NCBI GenBank assembly: GCA_025934485.1
Contig: JAICXX010000020.1
Location: 1 to 55,166 of the forward strand
Length of the DNA: 55,166 bases
Source: Chitinophagaceae bacterium
GTDB taxonomy: Bacteria > Bacteroidota > Bacteroidia > Chitinophagales > Chitinophagaceae
Reading direction: 5' to 3'
The translations under genes and the position numbers were made by a program. Positions 26,612 through 34,295 of this stretch are shown here, one piece after another. The first letter of the stretch is position 1. Every line of letters begins with the position of its first letter. The notes under the pieces were generated by a model. It was not told where the DNA came from and ran no database searches. It was given only the letters and a program-made list of their open reading frames with translations.

Positions 26612-29023
26612 ATGCTTGTCGCATGGCTCCGCATCGCCTGGCGCAATATCCGCCGCAATAAATTCTTTGCGCTCGTCAGCATGAGCGGCCTCGCCATCGG
26701 CAGCGTTGCATGTCTGCTGATCTGGCTCATCTGCAGCTATGAATTCAGCTTTGACAACTCCTACCCGAACCGTGACCGCATCTACCGCATCATCAGCCAT
26801 GGCTGGTATGGGAACCATTTAAAGCGAGCACCCAACGTTAAAGCCGCGGCCCCCGCCATTCTACGTAAAGGGCTCACCGGCGTCGATGCCCTAACGGATA
26901 TCACACCGTATGAGGTGAATGCGGCGGTCCGGCTGCCGGATCATTCGATCCGGCAATTCGATAAGGGCGATATCGTCTTCACCGATCCGGAATACTTCGC
27001 CATTTTTCAACGGGATTGGTTAGCCGGCAATCCGGCGGAGGCAATGACCGCTCCCTACCGGGTCGTATTGACCGAAAGCCGTGCCCGTAAGTACTTTGGA
27101 CCTGCGTCGCCCGACAAGTGGATTGGCAAGACCGTGATCTACAACGACTCGCTCGATGTATCGGTTGCCGGCATTGTCCGGGACCAGAAAGGCAACACGG
27201 ATTTCCCTTTTACCGATCTTATTTCGTTTAGCACGATCCATAGCAACGCCTCGCTGAAAAACTTCTTTCACCCCGACGAATGGCGCGTGCGTAGCCCTAA
27301 CGTTTGGTGTTTCGCGCTGCTTTCCAAAGGCACCCCGCCTTCCCGCATCGACGCCGAACTCGATAGGCTCGGTGGCAACGATCCTATTACCGGGAACAAA
27401 ATACAGCTGCAATTGCAGCCCTTTGCCGAGATCCATTTCGCAACAGATATGGCGCCCGGCGACGATATCCGGAAAGCCAGCCTGCCCGCGCTTTATGGCA
27501 TGATGGGTATCGCGGCCTTCATCCTACTGATCGCCGCCATCAACTTCATTAACCTTTCCACCGCCCAGTCGCTTCGCCGGGCAAAAGAGATCGGGGTCAG
27601 GAAAGTGCTGGGCAGCAGCAGGACCGCGCTCATTGGTCAATTTCTCACGGAGAGTTTCCTCCTGGCGCTCATCGCCATGATCGCCGGGCTGCTGCTGATC
27701 CACCCTGCCCTTCATTGGTTCGGTGACTATATCCCTCAAGGAATGCCTTTTGAGTTTTTTAGCGTTCATGTCCTCGGTTTTAGCCTGGTGCTCACGGTTG
27801 TCATCACCCTCGGTGCGGGATTCTATCCCGCCCTTGTTCTGGCCGGGTATCTGCCCGCGGTTGTTCTCAGGGGGACCGACGCGTCTCTGGTCAACACCGG
27901 CGGCCGTTGGCGGAAAGGTCTCATCGTATTCCAGTTCACAATCGCGCTGCTCTTTATTATGGCCACCTTTATCGTCGGCAAACAGATCGATTTCATGTTG
28001 CATTCCGATCCGGGATTTCAGTCAAAGGCCATTTTAACAACAAGTGTTCCATGGCGTGATAGCGTTAGCAAGGTAAATGTGTTGAAAGAAAGGATAAGCC
28101 GCATCTCCGGCGTCGGCGCGATCATTGCCGAAGGGGCGCAGCCCATGGGCCTGGGACGTGCCTACATGGATACCTTGACCTACAAGGGTCGGACGATCAC
28201 ACAGGTCCCCGTCTTTCCTGAAGCTGGTGACGAAGGCTTCCTGCCCTTTTATCAGATGCGGCTATTAGCCGGCAGGAACCTCCTGCACAGCGATAGCCTC
28301 ACCGAATTCGTGGTCAATGAGACCGCTTCGATGCGTCTGGGTTTTCGCCGTCCCGATGAGGCCGTGGGGCAATTGGTTTACTGGCATGGGAAAGCTTATC
28401 CCATCGTCGGCGTGGTCGCCGACTTTCATGAGACATCCTTCCGGCAGCCCATCGAGCCGCTCTACCTGGGCCATATTCCCGGCTACGAAAAGGAGCTTGC
28501 CATCCGCGTGAAATCCGGTCGTATTGCCGCCACGCTCGATCAACTGGAGAAGGCGTGGAAGAGCATCTATCCGGATCGCCCCTTCGAATACAACTTCCTG
28601 GACGAGGAGATCGTCTCCTTCTATAACAATGAACGAAAGACGGCCCATCTCCTGAGCATTGCCACAGGGACCGCTATCCTCGTCAGTTGTGTGGGGCTGT
28701 TCGGCCTTGCGCTCTTTGTCACCCGGCAGCGTACAAAGGAAATAGCGATCCGAAAAGTCCTCGGCGCCGGCGTCCGGCAGGTGCTAGCCTTGCTGGTGGG
28801 AAGTTTCCTACGGCCGATCGTCCTCGCCTTTTGTATTGCCGTCCCGGTGGTCTGGCTATTTATGCAGGAATGGCTGCAGCAATACGCGTTCCGGACATCC
28901 ATCAATTTGTTCGTCCTCCTGTGTGCGGCGGCCATCATCTTTGCTGCCGCACTGGCCACTGTCACTATTCAGACCGTCCGTTCCGCGCTTGCGAACCCGG
29001 TAGACGGCCTTCGAGAGGACTAA
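26612..29023 (+). CDS. FtsX/MacB-type ABC transporter permease
   Basis: 803 residues with the same duplicated FtsX layout as the gene at 22274: N-terminal helix (about 20-40), MacB core domain, three helices, second periplasmic domain, three C-terminal helices. Signature segments are TAQSLRRAKEIGVRKVLGS and TRQRTKEIAIRKVLGAG. It ends PVDGLRED. Sequence differs enough from 22274 that it is a paralogue and not a recent duplication. No ATPase gene is adjacent. It directly abuts the DUF3800 remnant, which begins 2 nt after its stop. Confidence 0.9.
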   Translation: MLVAWLRIAWRNIRRNKFFALVSMSGLAIGSVACLLIWLICSYEFSFDNSYPNRDRIYRIISHGWYGNHLKRAPNVKAAAPAILRKGLTGVDALTDITPYEVNAAVRLPDHSIRQFDKGDIVFTDPEYFAIFQRDWLAGNPAEAMTAPYRVVLTESRARKYFGPASPDKWIGKTVIYNDSLDVSVAGIVRDQKGNTDFPFTDLISFSTIHSNASLKNFFHPDEWRVRSPNVWCFALLSKGTPPSRIDAELDRLGGNDPITGNKIQLQLQPFAEIHFATDMAPGDDIRKASLPALYGMMGIAAFILLIAAINFINLSTAQSLRRAKEIGVRKVLGSSRTALIGQFLTESFLLALIAMIAGLLLIHPALHWFGDYIPQGMPFEFFSVHVLGFSLVLTVVITLGAGFYPALVLAGYLPAVVLRGTDASLVNTGGRWRKGLIVFQFTIALLFIMATFIVGKQIDFMLHSDPGFQSKAILTTSVPWRDSVSKVNVLKERISRISGVGAIIAEGAQPMGLGRAYMDTLTYKGRTITQVPVFPEAGDEGFLPFYQMRLLAGRNLLHSDSLTEFVVNETASMRLGFRRPDEAVGQLVYWHGKAYPIVGVVADFHETSFRQPIEPLYLGHIPGYEKELAIRVKSGRIAATLDQLEKAWKSIYPDRPFEYNFLDEEIVSFYNNERKTAHLLSIATGTAILVSCVGLFGLALFVTRQRTKEIAIRKVLGAGVRQVLALLVGSFLRPIVLAFCIAVPVVWLFMQEWLQQYAFRTSINLFVLLCAAAIIFAAALATVTIQTVRSALANPVDGLRED

Positions 29024-29024
29024 G

Positions 29025-29530
29025 ATCGATGAAAGCGGTGATCCGGACTTTTATGGCAAAGAGGTGACCACCCGGAAATAAGAGCCAAATTCTTCGAACG
29101 CCTCAGAGACCTCGAAGGATACAAAGCGCATATTGTCGTAGCAAAAAAAGAATTAACCATCTTCAACCGGAAGCACAACAACAATCCCACCGAGTTTTAT
29201 TTCGACGTACTCCATCATTGGCTAAAATGGCAGAATAAAAAACGACGATTGTCAATACAATCTATGCCTGGCGCAACGCGGAAATAATTCCCTGAATCGA
29301 TTTCAACAAGCCGTGAGTAAAGCACTTGAGCTCGCTGGTGGCGGCCCTATGGTGAACAATTGTGTACTTGAAATAGTACCCGGGAAGGAGATGCCGGAAC
29401 TAAGCATTGTAGACTATTTGATTTGGGCTGTTCAGCGAAACCTCATAATGGAGAAGGTCGTTATTCGGACGCTCCGAAAGATAAATATGAATCCATCTTC
29501 TCTTTATACGACGATTCAGGCGCCCAATAA
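29025..29530 (+). pseudogene. Decayed DUF3800 gene
   Basis: Pieces of a DUF3800 protein (RNase H-like fold) appear in order in changing frames. IDESGDPDFYGKEV from 29025 is the family's N-terminal motif, without a start codon. PEIRAKFFERLRDLEGYKAH from 29072 is in another frame. RGNNSLNRFQQAVSKALE leads to DYLIWAVQRN (frame of 29313), and GEGRYSDAPKDKYESIFSLY runs from 29450 to the stop at 29528-29530. At least three frameshifts and a central deletion are needed, so it is not functional. Its start right at the permease stop suggests a deletion or insertion endpoint there. Confidence 0.7.
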
Positions 29531-29793
29531 AAAAAGCTAAAAAATCCTGTCGTCCCCGTGCCAGTACTGGCAGCACCCATCATGGGATGAGATATGCAGA
29601 CGCAAAACTCTTTACCTTTACAAAGGTAGTAAAAAAACGTCGGAGGTCTTCAATAGCTGATTTCTATTGCCAAAAATGACTGGATAAATGGGTAAAACCT
29701 TGACAATCATTTACGGACGTTCTTTTTTTCTTATTTTCAGCCTCGTGAATTGGAAAGTCTTTTTGGTCATCATGCAACAAATGTTTTTTAGCT
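29531..29793. other. Non-coding gap with palindromes
   Basis: No credible ORF. It contains a 14-bp perfect palindrome, TGCCAGTACTGGCA at 29559-29572, and a 16-bp inverted repeat TACCTTT-AC-AAAGGTA at 29613-29628. Probably decayed accessory DNA. Confidence 0.4.
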
Positions 29794-30069
29794 ATGTCTG
29801 ATTCCATCACCTGCAACGTATGCGGGAAGCCTATCGCTTTGGAAGAATGGCAGGAGGCCATGGACGCCGCTTACGCCACTCAATTTGAAGACCTGCACTT
29901 TGTCACCGCCTGCTGTTCGTCGGTAACGTCCTTGAACAGCATCGTATATGAATACCCGTTGGGTTTTGCCAGATTTCAAATCGCGATCCGGAATCCGGCG
30001 GATGGTTTTACCGACGAACTGGTAGACCGCCTGCAACAGGTCCTTAACATGCCACTGCGCGTTATTTAG
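29794..30069 (+). CDS. Small protein with Cys pairs, unknown function
   Basis: 91 residues. CNVCGKPI at residues 7-14 and a later CC pair (about 44-45) suggest a zinc-binding treble-clef or ribbon. The segment EDLHFVTACCSSVTSLN and the following YPLGFARFQIAIRNP resemble small bacterial proteins of unknown role that I have seen attached to immunity-type regions, but I cannot name the family. Codon usage is credible, and no overlapping gene competes. It sits in the accessory stretch, 120 nt before the HipB-like gene. Confidence 0.55.
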   Translation: MSDSITCNVCGKPIALEEWQEAMDAAYATQFEDLHFVTACCSSVTSLNSIVYEYPLGFARFQIAIRNPADGFTDELVDRLQQVLNMPLRVI

Positions 30070-30114
30070 GCACATATCTGAGGCCTGGAGTTTATGAACT
30101 TTTTCAATAATCTG

Positions 30115-30129
30115 TAATATATTACCGAT
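30115..30129 (+). promoter_or_regulatory. Repeat operator 1 of the hip module
   Basis: TAATATATTACCGAT. Fourteen of these bases (AATATATTACCGAT) recur exactly at 30177-30190, 61 bp on. The core TAATATATTA is palindromic. Position flanking the promoter suggests autoregulation by the HipB-like protein. Confidence 0.5.
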
Positions 30130-30156
30130 TTCATTTATTTCTCCAAGTTTTTAATT

Positions 30157-30164
30157 TAACTTTG
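30157..30164 (+). promoter_or_regulatory. -7 promoter box of the hip module
   Basis: TAACTTTG, an exact TAnnTTTG match, 24 nt before the ATG at 30189. It lies between the two operator repeats and makes a start codon at 30162 impossible. Confidence 0.55.
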
Positions 30165-30175
30165 AGCAAAATCAG

Positions 30176-30190
30176 CAATATATTACCGAT
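30176..30190 (+). promoter_or_regulatory. Repeat operator 2 of the hip module
   Basis: CAATATATTACCGAT, sharing 14 exact bases with operator 1. It runs into the ATG of the HipB-like gene, so a bound protein would block both transcription start and ribosome access. Confidence 0.5.
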
Positions 30191-30398
30191 GACAATGAAA
30201 GAACTGGGTAAATCAATAAAATTTCGAAGGGAATTCCTAAACCTCCGACAAGAGGATTTGGCCGAGATGAGCGGGATCGCTATAAAAACCATTCATCTTG
30301 TTGAATCGGGCTCCGGTAATCCATCAGTGGACACTTTGCAAAAAATTGCAACGGTTCTTGGGTTAGACTTATCACTACAAATTAAGAAAACGAATTGA
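30189..30398 (+). CDS. HipB-like XRE-family antitoxin/repressor
   Basis: 69 residues, essentially one XRE-type helix-turn-helix: LGKSIKFRREFLNLRQEDLAEMSG then IKTIHLVESGSGNPSVDTLQKIATVL. HipB proteins bind HipA-type kinases and repress their own operon. It is the first gene of a three-gene module; its stop overlaps the next ATG by one base (TGATG). The ATG at 30189 is chosen because an exact -7 box at 30157-30164 rules out the upstream in-frame TTG. Two 14-nt repeats flanking the promoter are likely its binding sites. Confidence 0.88.
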   Translation: MTMKELGKSIKFRREFLNLRQEDLAEMSGIAIKTIHLVESGSGNPSVDTLQKIATVLGLDLSLQIKKTN

Positions 30399-30724
30399 TG
30401 CCAAAAGCAGAGATCTATAATAATGGTTTACTGGCGGGGTACCTGGAAAAAAAGGGGCCGGAAGACTACGTTTTCTCGTACGAGAACAATTATTGGTCAC
30501 ACGCCTCTCTCCCTTCGATCAGCCTGACGCTTCCCAAAACGCAACAAATATGGCGAAGTTCTACACTGTTTCCTTTTTTTGCCGGCTTGTTGGCAGAAGG
30601 AGTAAATAAAGATATTCAGTGTCGCCTGCTCAAATTAGACGAACGGGATGATTTTAATCGCCTGCTCAAAACAGCCAGCGAAGACACGATAGGTGCAATT
30701 ACTGTAAAAGAGATGCAAGAATAA
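30398..30724 (+). CDS. HipS-like protein (free HipA N-terminal domain)
   Basis: 108 residues equal to the N-terminal subdomain of HipA: MPKAEIYNNGLLAGYLEKK, then YVFSYENNYW, PSISLTLP and LFPFFAGLLAEGVN. In classical HipA this is fused to the kinase; here it is a separate gene, as in the HipBST system, where HipS is the antitoxin that inhibits the kinase. It overlaps hipB by one base and is followed by the kinase gene 2 nt after its stop. Antitoxin role is inferred from gene order and size, not shown. Confidence 0.85.
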   Translation: MPKAEIYNNGLLAGYLEKKGPEDYVFSYENNYWSHASLPSISLTLPKTQQIWRSSTLFPFFAGLLAEGVNKDIQCRLLKLDERDDFNRLLKTASEDTIGAITVKEMQE

Positions 30725-30726
30725 CT

Positions 30727-31974
30727 ATGCAATGTTACGGATGCTATAAACCGAATATCGAGGGCTATTGCCCGGCCTGCCGCAAACAACTGTTTGACGG
30801 CAGGAGAGTACATAGTGTGCTTCCCTTTGATACACCAAAAGCAAACAACCTGGAAATGTTTCAGGAAAAAACAAAAAGACTCTCCATCTCTGGTGTTCAA
30901 TTGAAGTATTCCCTCAAGTTGGAAGGAAAAGAGCTTGAATTGACCGAAATAGATGGTCGCTATATACTAAAGCCGATCCCGCCTTCTACCCACCTAATTG
31001 ACCGGGAACAAGCGCCGGAGAATGAACACCTGACCATGCAAATCGCGGCCCGGTTATTCAGCATCTCAACAGCCGCCAACGGCCTGATCTATTTTAAAGA
31101 TGGCGCACCGGCGTACCTGACTCGTCGCTTTGATGTTAGGGCTGCAGGAAGCAAATATCAGCAAGAAGACATGGCCCAACTTAGCGGCCGCAGTCAAAAT
31201 ACGCATGGAGAGCATTTTAAGTATGACGGTACATATGAAGAAATTGGTCGATTGATCGAAAAATATGTTGCCGCCTATCAACCCGCCTTGGAACAATTTT
31301 TCAGATTGGTCGTATTCAACTATCTCTTTTCAAATGGCGATGCACACCTTAAGAATTTCTCGCTGATCCAAACGGATATGGGCGATTACACTTTATCGCC
31401 CGCTTATGACCTCATGTGCACGGTCCTCCACACGCCGCTGGAATCGGACACAGCCCTGGAATTATACAAAGACTCTATGGATAGCCCATTCTACAATATA
31501 TTCGGACATTATGGACAGGCTGATTTCCGTACACTAGCAGATAAGGTCGGGATAATCCCCTTAAGACGGGACAGAATCTTAACTCAACTGTTATCGGCAA
31601 CAGAGCAGGTTTTGCGAATGGTCCAAGAATCTGCCTTAAGTGACGAAACAAAAAGAAAGTACACAGATGCTTATCTGGACAAGGTAAACAGAATGGGCAT
31701 GACAAAAGACATGATTGCCCGGGCGATGAACCCGCAATATCCGGGAGTATACTCAGTAACAGATAAGCCAACGAAATTAACTTTGCTGGACAAGAAGGTT
31801 TTGATAGGTTATTTTGACGCGAATGATCAATCTGGCGTCTTGGAAAAAGAAAACAAGTACACATTTATTGAAATAAATAACTCCGCACTGTACCGTGATA
31901 CCCGTGATATGCGATATGTGACCATCGTGGAAGCAGATCTGCTGCGAGAGGTGGAATATCCGGCAAGTAATTAA
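30727..31974 (+). CDS. HipT-like kinase with N-terminal zinc ribbon and C-terminal extension
   Basis: 415 residues. Residues 3-18 carry CxxC-x8-CxxC (C3, C6, C15, C18), a likely zinc ribbon. The kinase core follows: Gly-rich loop SISGVQLK with Ser53 and Ser55, Lys82 in ILKP, catalytic loop NGDAHLKN with Asp205 and Asn210, and PAYDLM with Asp228. HipT from E. coli carries an S-I-S loop whose serines are autophosphorylated and phosphorylates tryptophanyl-tRNA synthetase; the target here is unknown. About 75 residues after position 340 (including DKKVLIGYFDAND and RYVTIVEADLL) lie beyond the usual kinase end and look like a separate small domain. Confidence 0.85.
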   Translation: MQCYGCYKPNIEGYCPACRKQLFDGRRVHSVLPFDTPKANNLEMFQEKTKRLSISGVQLKYSLKLEGKELELTEIDGRYILKPIPPSTHLIDREQAPENEHLTMQIAARLFSISTAANGLIYFKDGAPAYLTRRFDVRAAGSKYQQEDMAQLSGRSQNTHGEHFKYDGTYEEIGRLIEKYVAAYQPALEQFFRLVVFNYLFSNGDAHLKNFSLIQTDMGDYTLSPAYDLMCTVLHTPLESDTALELYKDSMDSPFYNIFGHYGQADFRTLADKVGIIPLRRDRILTQLLSATEQVLRMVQESALSDETKRKYTDAYLDKVNRMGMTKDMIARAMNPQYPGVYSVTDKPTKLTLLDKKVLIGYFDANDQSGVLEKENKYTFIEINNSALYRDTRDMRYVTIVEADLLREVEYPASN

Positions 31975-32021
31975 TGATAAAACCCGATAGGCCTTTGAAT
32001 TTATTGCATGCAATCTGTAAG

Positions 32022-32090
32022 AAAAAGCCGCTGAAGATCAGCGCTTGAAGAGCGGCGGAGCCGAGGAGAGTCCAATCGAACACCTGACCA
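32022..32090. repeat. Decayed copy of the ssrA 3' end and terminator (att-like)
   Basis: Over about 50 nt it matches the terminator and 3' end of tmRNA at 36044-36095 with about five differences, for example AAAAAGCCGCTGAAGATCAG here against AAAAAGCCGCTGAAAATCAG there. After GAGAGTC the sequence diverges (CAATCGAACACCTG). It reads as an old attachment-site copy left by an element that inserted at ssrA. Confidence 0.7.
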
Positions 32091-32122
32091 CACTATTGAA
32101 TTTTCTTAAAACCATAAAAGCC

Positions 32123-32427
32123 TCACCCTCCGGCTATTGGTAATATAAAATTCATGCAACGTGCCACATAAATTCCGCCATTGAAGGTAGACGGTGTGGT
32201 CGTGATTTGAAGGTTGATACTCGAGAGAATGACAGCTTTGACGGTCTTTGCGTCCGTGCCGGTCAGCAGCTGCGCCCGCATCTCGAAGGGCTGAAGCGGT
32301 CGCTCAACCGCGGATGCCTTGCGGGGGCCTGATTATGGGCCGTCGGAACTTGCGCCTGTGAGTATGCGTGAATAGTTGATAACAGTCAGCCCGAAAGCCC
32401 CACCCGGCTTGAGCGATTCTGGCAGAG
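32123..32427 (-). pseudogene. Remnant of an unidentified gene
   Basis: On the minus strand one frame reads NQPLPESLKPGGAFGLTVIN, a stop at about 32338, then ERPLQPFEMRAQLLTGTDAK and GGIYVARCMNFILP to a stop at 32123-32125. Composition is protein-like on both sides of the internal stop, which suggests a broken coding sequence, but I recognise no family. It could also be two short chance ORFs. Within 31975-32444 I see nothing else besides the att-like repeat. Confidence 0.35.
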
Positions 32428-32444
32428 GTTGATTCTATTATTAC

Positions 32445-32639
32445 CTACGTCGCCTTATCTTTTGTATTTCTGACCAGGCCGATACCTGAAAAAAAGAAGA
32501 TACCACCCAAAACAAGGGCAACTATAGTTAAACGGGCACCTTGCCCGCCTGATATGCCTCTGGCAAAGCGAACAGCAGCAAACACCAATCCGATTATCCC
32601 TAATACGGACAATATTACCCCTAAAATGCGCTTTTCCAT
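32445..32639 (-). CDS. Small two-helix membrane protein
   Basis: 64 residues: MEKRILGVILSVLGIIGLVF, a short basic loop (RFARGISGGQGAR), then a second hydrophobic segment LTIVALVLGGIFFFSGIGLV. It resembles small membrane proteins often annotated with DUF3185. Function unknown. I use the internal ATG at 32639, because the longer frame would put a hydrophilic stretch of 36 residues before the first helix and overlap the divergent promoter of the L,D-transpeptidase gene. Confidence 0.6.
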   Translation of the reverse strand: MEKRILGVILSVLGIIGLVFAAVRFARGISGGQGARLTIVALVLGGIFFFSGIGLVRNTKDKAT

Positions 32640-32747
32640 CTTACCGTTTTCTATGATACTGCAATTAAGGTGCCGGGGCCTTTTTTCCTCATCTGCGATT
32701 GTTAATGAGCCCTGGCATGCTTTTCCTTTGTCTTTATAATAAGACAA

Positions 32748-32755
32748 TACACTTG
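32748..32755 (+). promoter_or_regulatory. -7-like promoter box for the L,D-transpeptidase gene
   Basis: TACACTTG, one mismatch to TAnnTTTG, 6 nt before the ATG at 32762. Confidence 0.35.
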
Positions 32756-32761
32756 CGATAT

Positions 32762-34147
32762 ATGAATTTTAGGAAAATTCGCCAGCAGCTGTCGTGGCTG
32801 TTGTTAATTGCGTTCGCAGCGTGTGATCAACGGCAAAAGCCAGCGCAACAGCAAGTGCAATCCGTACCAAAGGTGGTTGATACCCCCGTAAAAGCCGATT
32901 CTTCCTCGGTCGCCGATGCAACCGTAAAAACCGACTCCGTCGCCGCCAATCAACAGGCTATGACGTTGCCTGTTTTGGATGCCCTATTTTATGAACCGGA
33001 TTTCGGGAAGGAACTAAGATCCAAATTGGGTCTATCGGCTGTTCAGATCGCCCAATTGAAAACCGCTGCGCATGCATCAGTGAGCGAATTGAGCGAGAAG
33101 GGCAGTCCCGACACGGCATCAGCAAGAACAGCTACTGAGCGTTATCAGCAGCAAATGACGTCAATGATCGGCGCGGATAAGGCACAGCAGCTATTACAGC
33201 TAGTCGAAGAGCGCTACGCGCAGGGCGTAGAAGGCCTGGCGCCAACCCGGCCGAATTTTGTGCCGAAGGACACGCGCATCGTGGTGAATGCGCCGGCTTA
33301 CCGGATGGATGTCTTTGAAAACGGTCAGCTGATCAACACCTATAAAGTGGGCATCGGCTACCCCGAGTTCCCTCTGCCTGTTGGTATGCGTCGGGCAGAT
33401 ACGGTCATTTTCAATCCGAGTTGGACGCCGCCGGATGAACCTTGGGTACGTGGTAAATTCGCGGCCGGTCGCAAAGTCTCAGCGGCCAGTAAGCTAAACC
33501 CGCTGGGAGTGGTGAAGATCCCGATCGGCATGCCCTCGCTCATTCATGGCGGCAAGTCGCTGGAGAACATCGGCAAGTTTTCTTCGCATGGCTGTGTTGG
33601 CCTGACGAATAACCAGGTGTTGAATTTGGTACCGCTCATCCTCAGGCTAGGTCATTGCGACCTCTCCAAACAAGCAGTCCGATCGTTGGAAAAGCATAAG
33701 GGCCACACAGAAAAAGTGAAACTGCCCAAACCGGTGCCCGTCGACCTGCGTTATGAGACCATCGTTGCTGAAAATGGCGGATTGCATATCTACCGGGATG
33801 TGTACGAGCGTGGCACCAATACGGTGGAGAACGCCAAAGCGGTCTTAGCCGCGTATGGCGTTAAGTATGAGCAATTAAGTGCGGCAGAGCAAAACCGCCT
33901 GGGGGCTGCCCTCGCCAGTATGAACCGCGATGCCCACGGCCGCCCCATCGCAGCGGCCGATACCTTCGAATCTTCGAACGAGAGAGTGACCCCAAACAGA
34001 TCGGCGCGGGCCAAAAAAGGTAAGGTCACCGTAAATGTAAAGGGCCGGACAAGCATATTTGTAAAACTCGAGGCCCTCCAGGGGCAAGGCTACCCTGCCG
34101 CCGTTGCTGCGCAACCGCAGTCGCGACTAAATAAAAAAAATAAATGA
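32762..34147 (+). CDS. L,D-transpeptidase (YkuD) lipoprotein
   Basis: 461 residues with lipoprotein signal ending LLIAFAAC. The YkuD domain occupies about 180-320: DTRIVVNAPAYRMDVFENG, YKVGIGYPEFPLPVG, LIHGG and the catalytic SHGCVGL. Such enzymes form 3-3 cross-links in peptidoglycan or anchor proteins to it, in the periplasm. The usual motif is SHGC(I/V)R; here Gly replaces Arg, which may alter activity. The tail after 330 is unusual, ending in a basic Lys-rich stretch. It lies inside the accessory region between the two decayed ssrA copies. Confidence 0.85.
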   Translation: MNFRKIRQQLSWLLLIAFAACDQRQKPAQQQVQSVPKVVDTPVKADSSSVADATVKTDSVAANQQAMTLPVLDALFYEPDFGKELRSKLGLSAVQIAQLKTAAHASVSELSEKGSPDTASARTATERYQQQMTSMIGADKAQQLLQLVEERYAQGVEGLAPTRPNFVPKDTRIVVNAPAYRMDVFENGQLINTYKVGIGYPEFPLPVGMRRADTVIFNPSWTPPDEPWVRGKFAAGRKVSAASKLNPLGVVKIPIGMPSLIHGGKSLENIGKFSSHGCVGLTNNQVLNLVPLILRLGHCDLSKQAVRSLEKHKGHTEKVKLPKPVPVDLRYETIVAENGGLHIYRDVYERGTNTVENAKAVLAAYGVKYEQLSAAEQNRLGAALASMNRDAHGRPIAAADTFESSNERVTPNRSARAKKGKVTVNVKGRTSIFVKLEALQGQGYPAAVAAQPQSRLNKKNK

Positions 34148-34168
34148 CCAGTCATGATCCTTTCCTTT

Positions 34169-34207
34169 AGTGGAGCTGAGGGGGCTACAATCAAACACCT
34201 CTTGTCC
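34169..34207. repeat. Second decayed copy of the ssrA 3' end
   Basis: AGTGGAGCTGAGGGGG matches the last bases of tmRNA (GGTGGAGCTGAGGGGA at 36077-36092), followed by CTACAATCAAACACCT. That right part is closer to the copy at 32022 (CCAATCGAACACCT) than to ssrA itself. The terminator hairpin is missing. Read as an old attachment-site copy. Confidence 0.5.
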
Positions 34208-34295
34208 CTTTTGAATATAATCCGTGTGGTTACCGTTTGATTATTAGCTATTTACAAATAAACCATGCAATCGTTACATTTTATATTAGATTTGC

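Noticed and set aside
29531..29793. Possible insertion sequence in the gap after the DUF3800 remnant
   Set aside because: Palindromes are present but no transposase, no terminal repeat pair and no target duplication could be seen.
30162..30188. TTG start for the HipB-like gene at 30162
   Set aside because: It overlaps an exact -7 promoter box (30157-30164), so it cannot be in the transcript made from it.
32101..32444. Riboswitch or structured RNA in the gap near 32300
   Set aside because: Short G/C-rich inverted stretches occur, but no known aptamer pattern; protein-like frames on the minus strand explain the composition better.
34287..34294. TAGATTTG as promoter of the DUF4143 ATPase gene
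   Set aside because: It ends one base before the ATG, too close for transcription to include the start codon; probably chance in AT-rich DNA.
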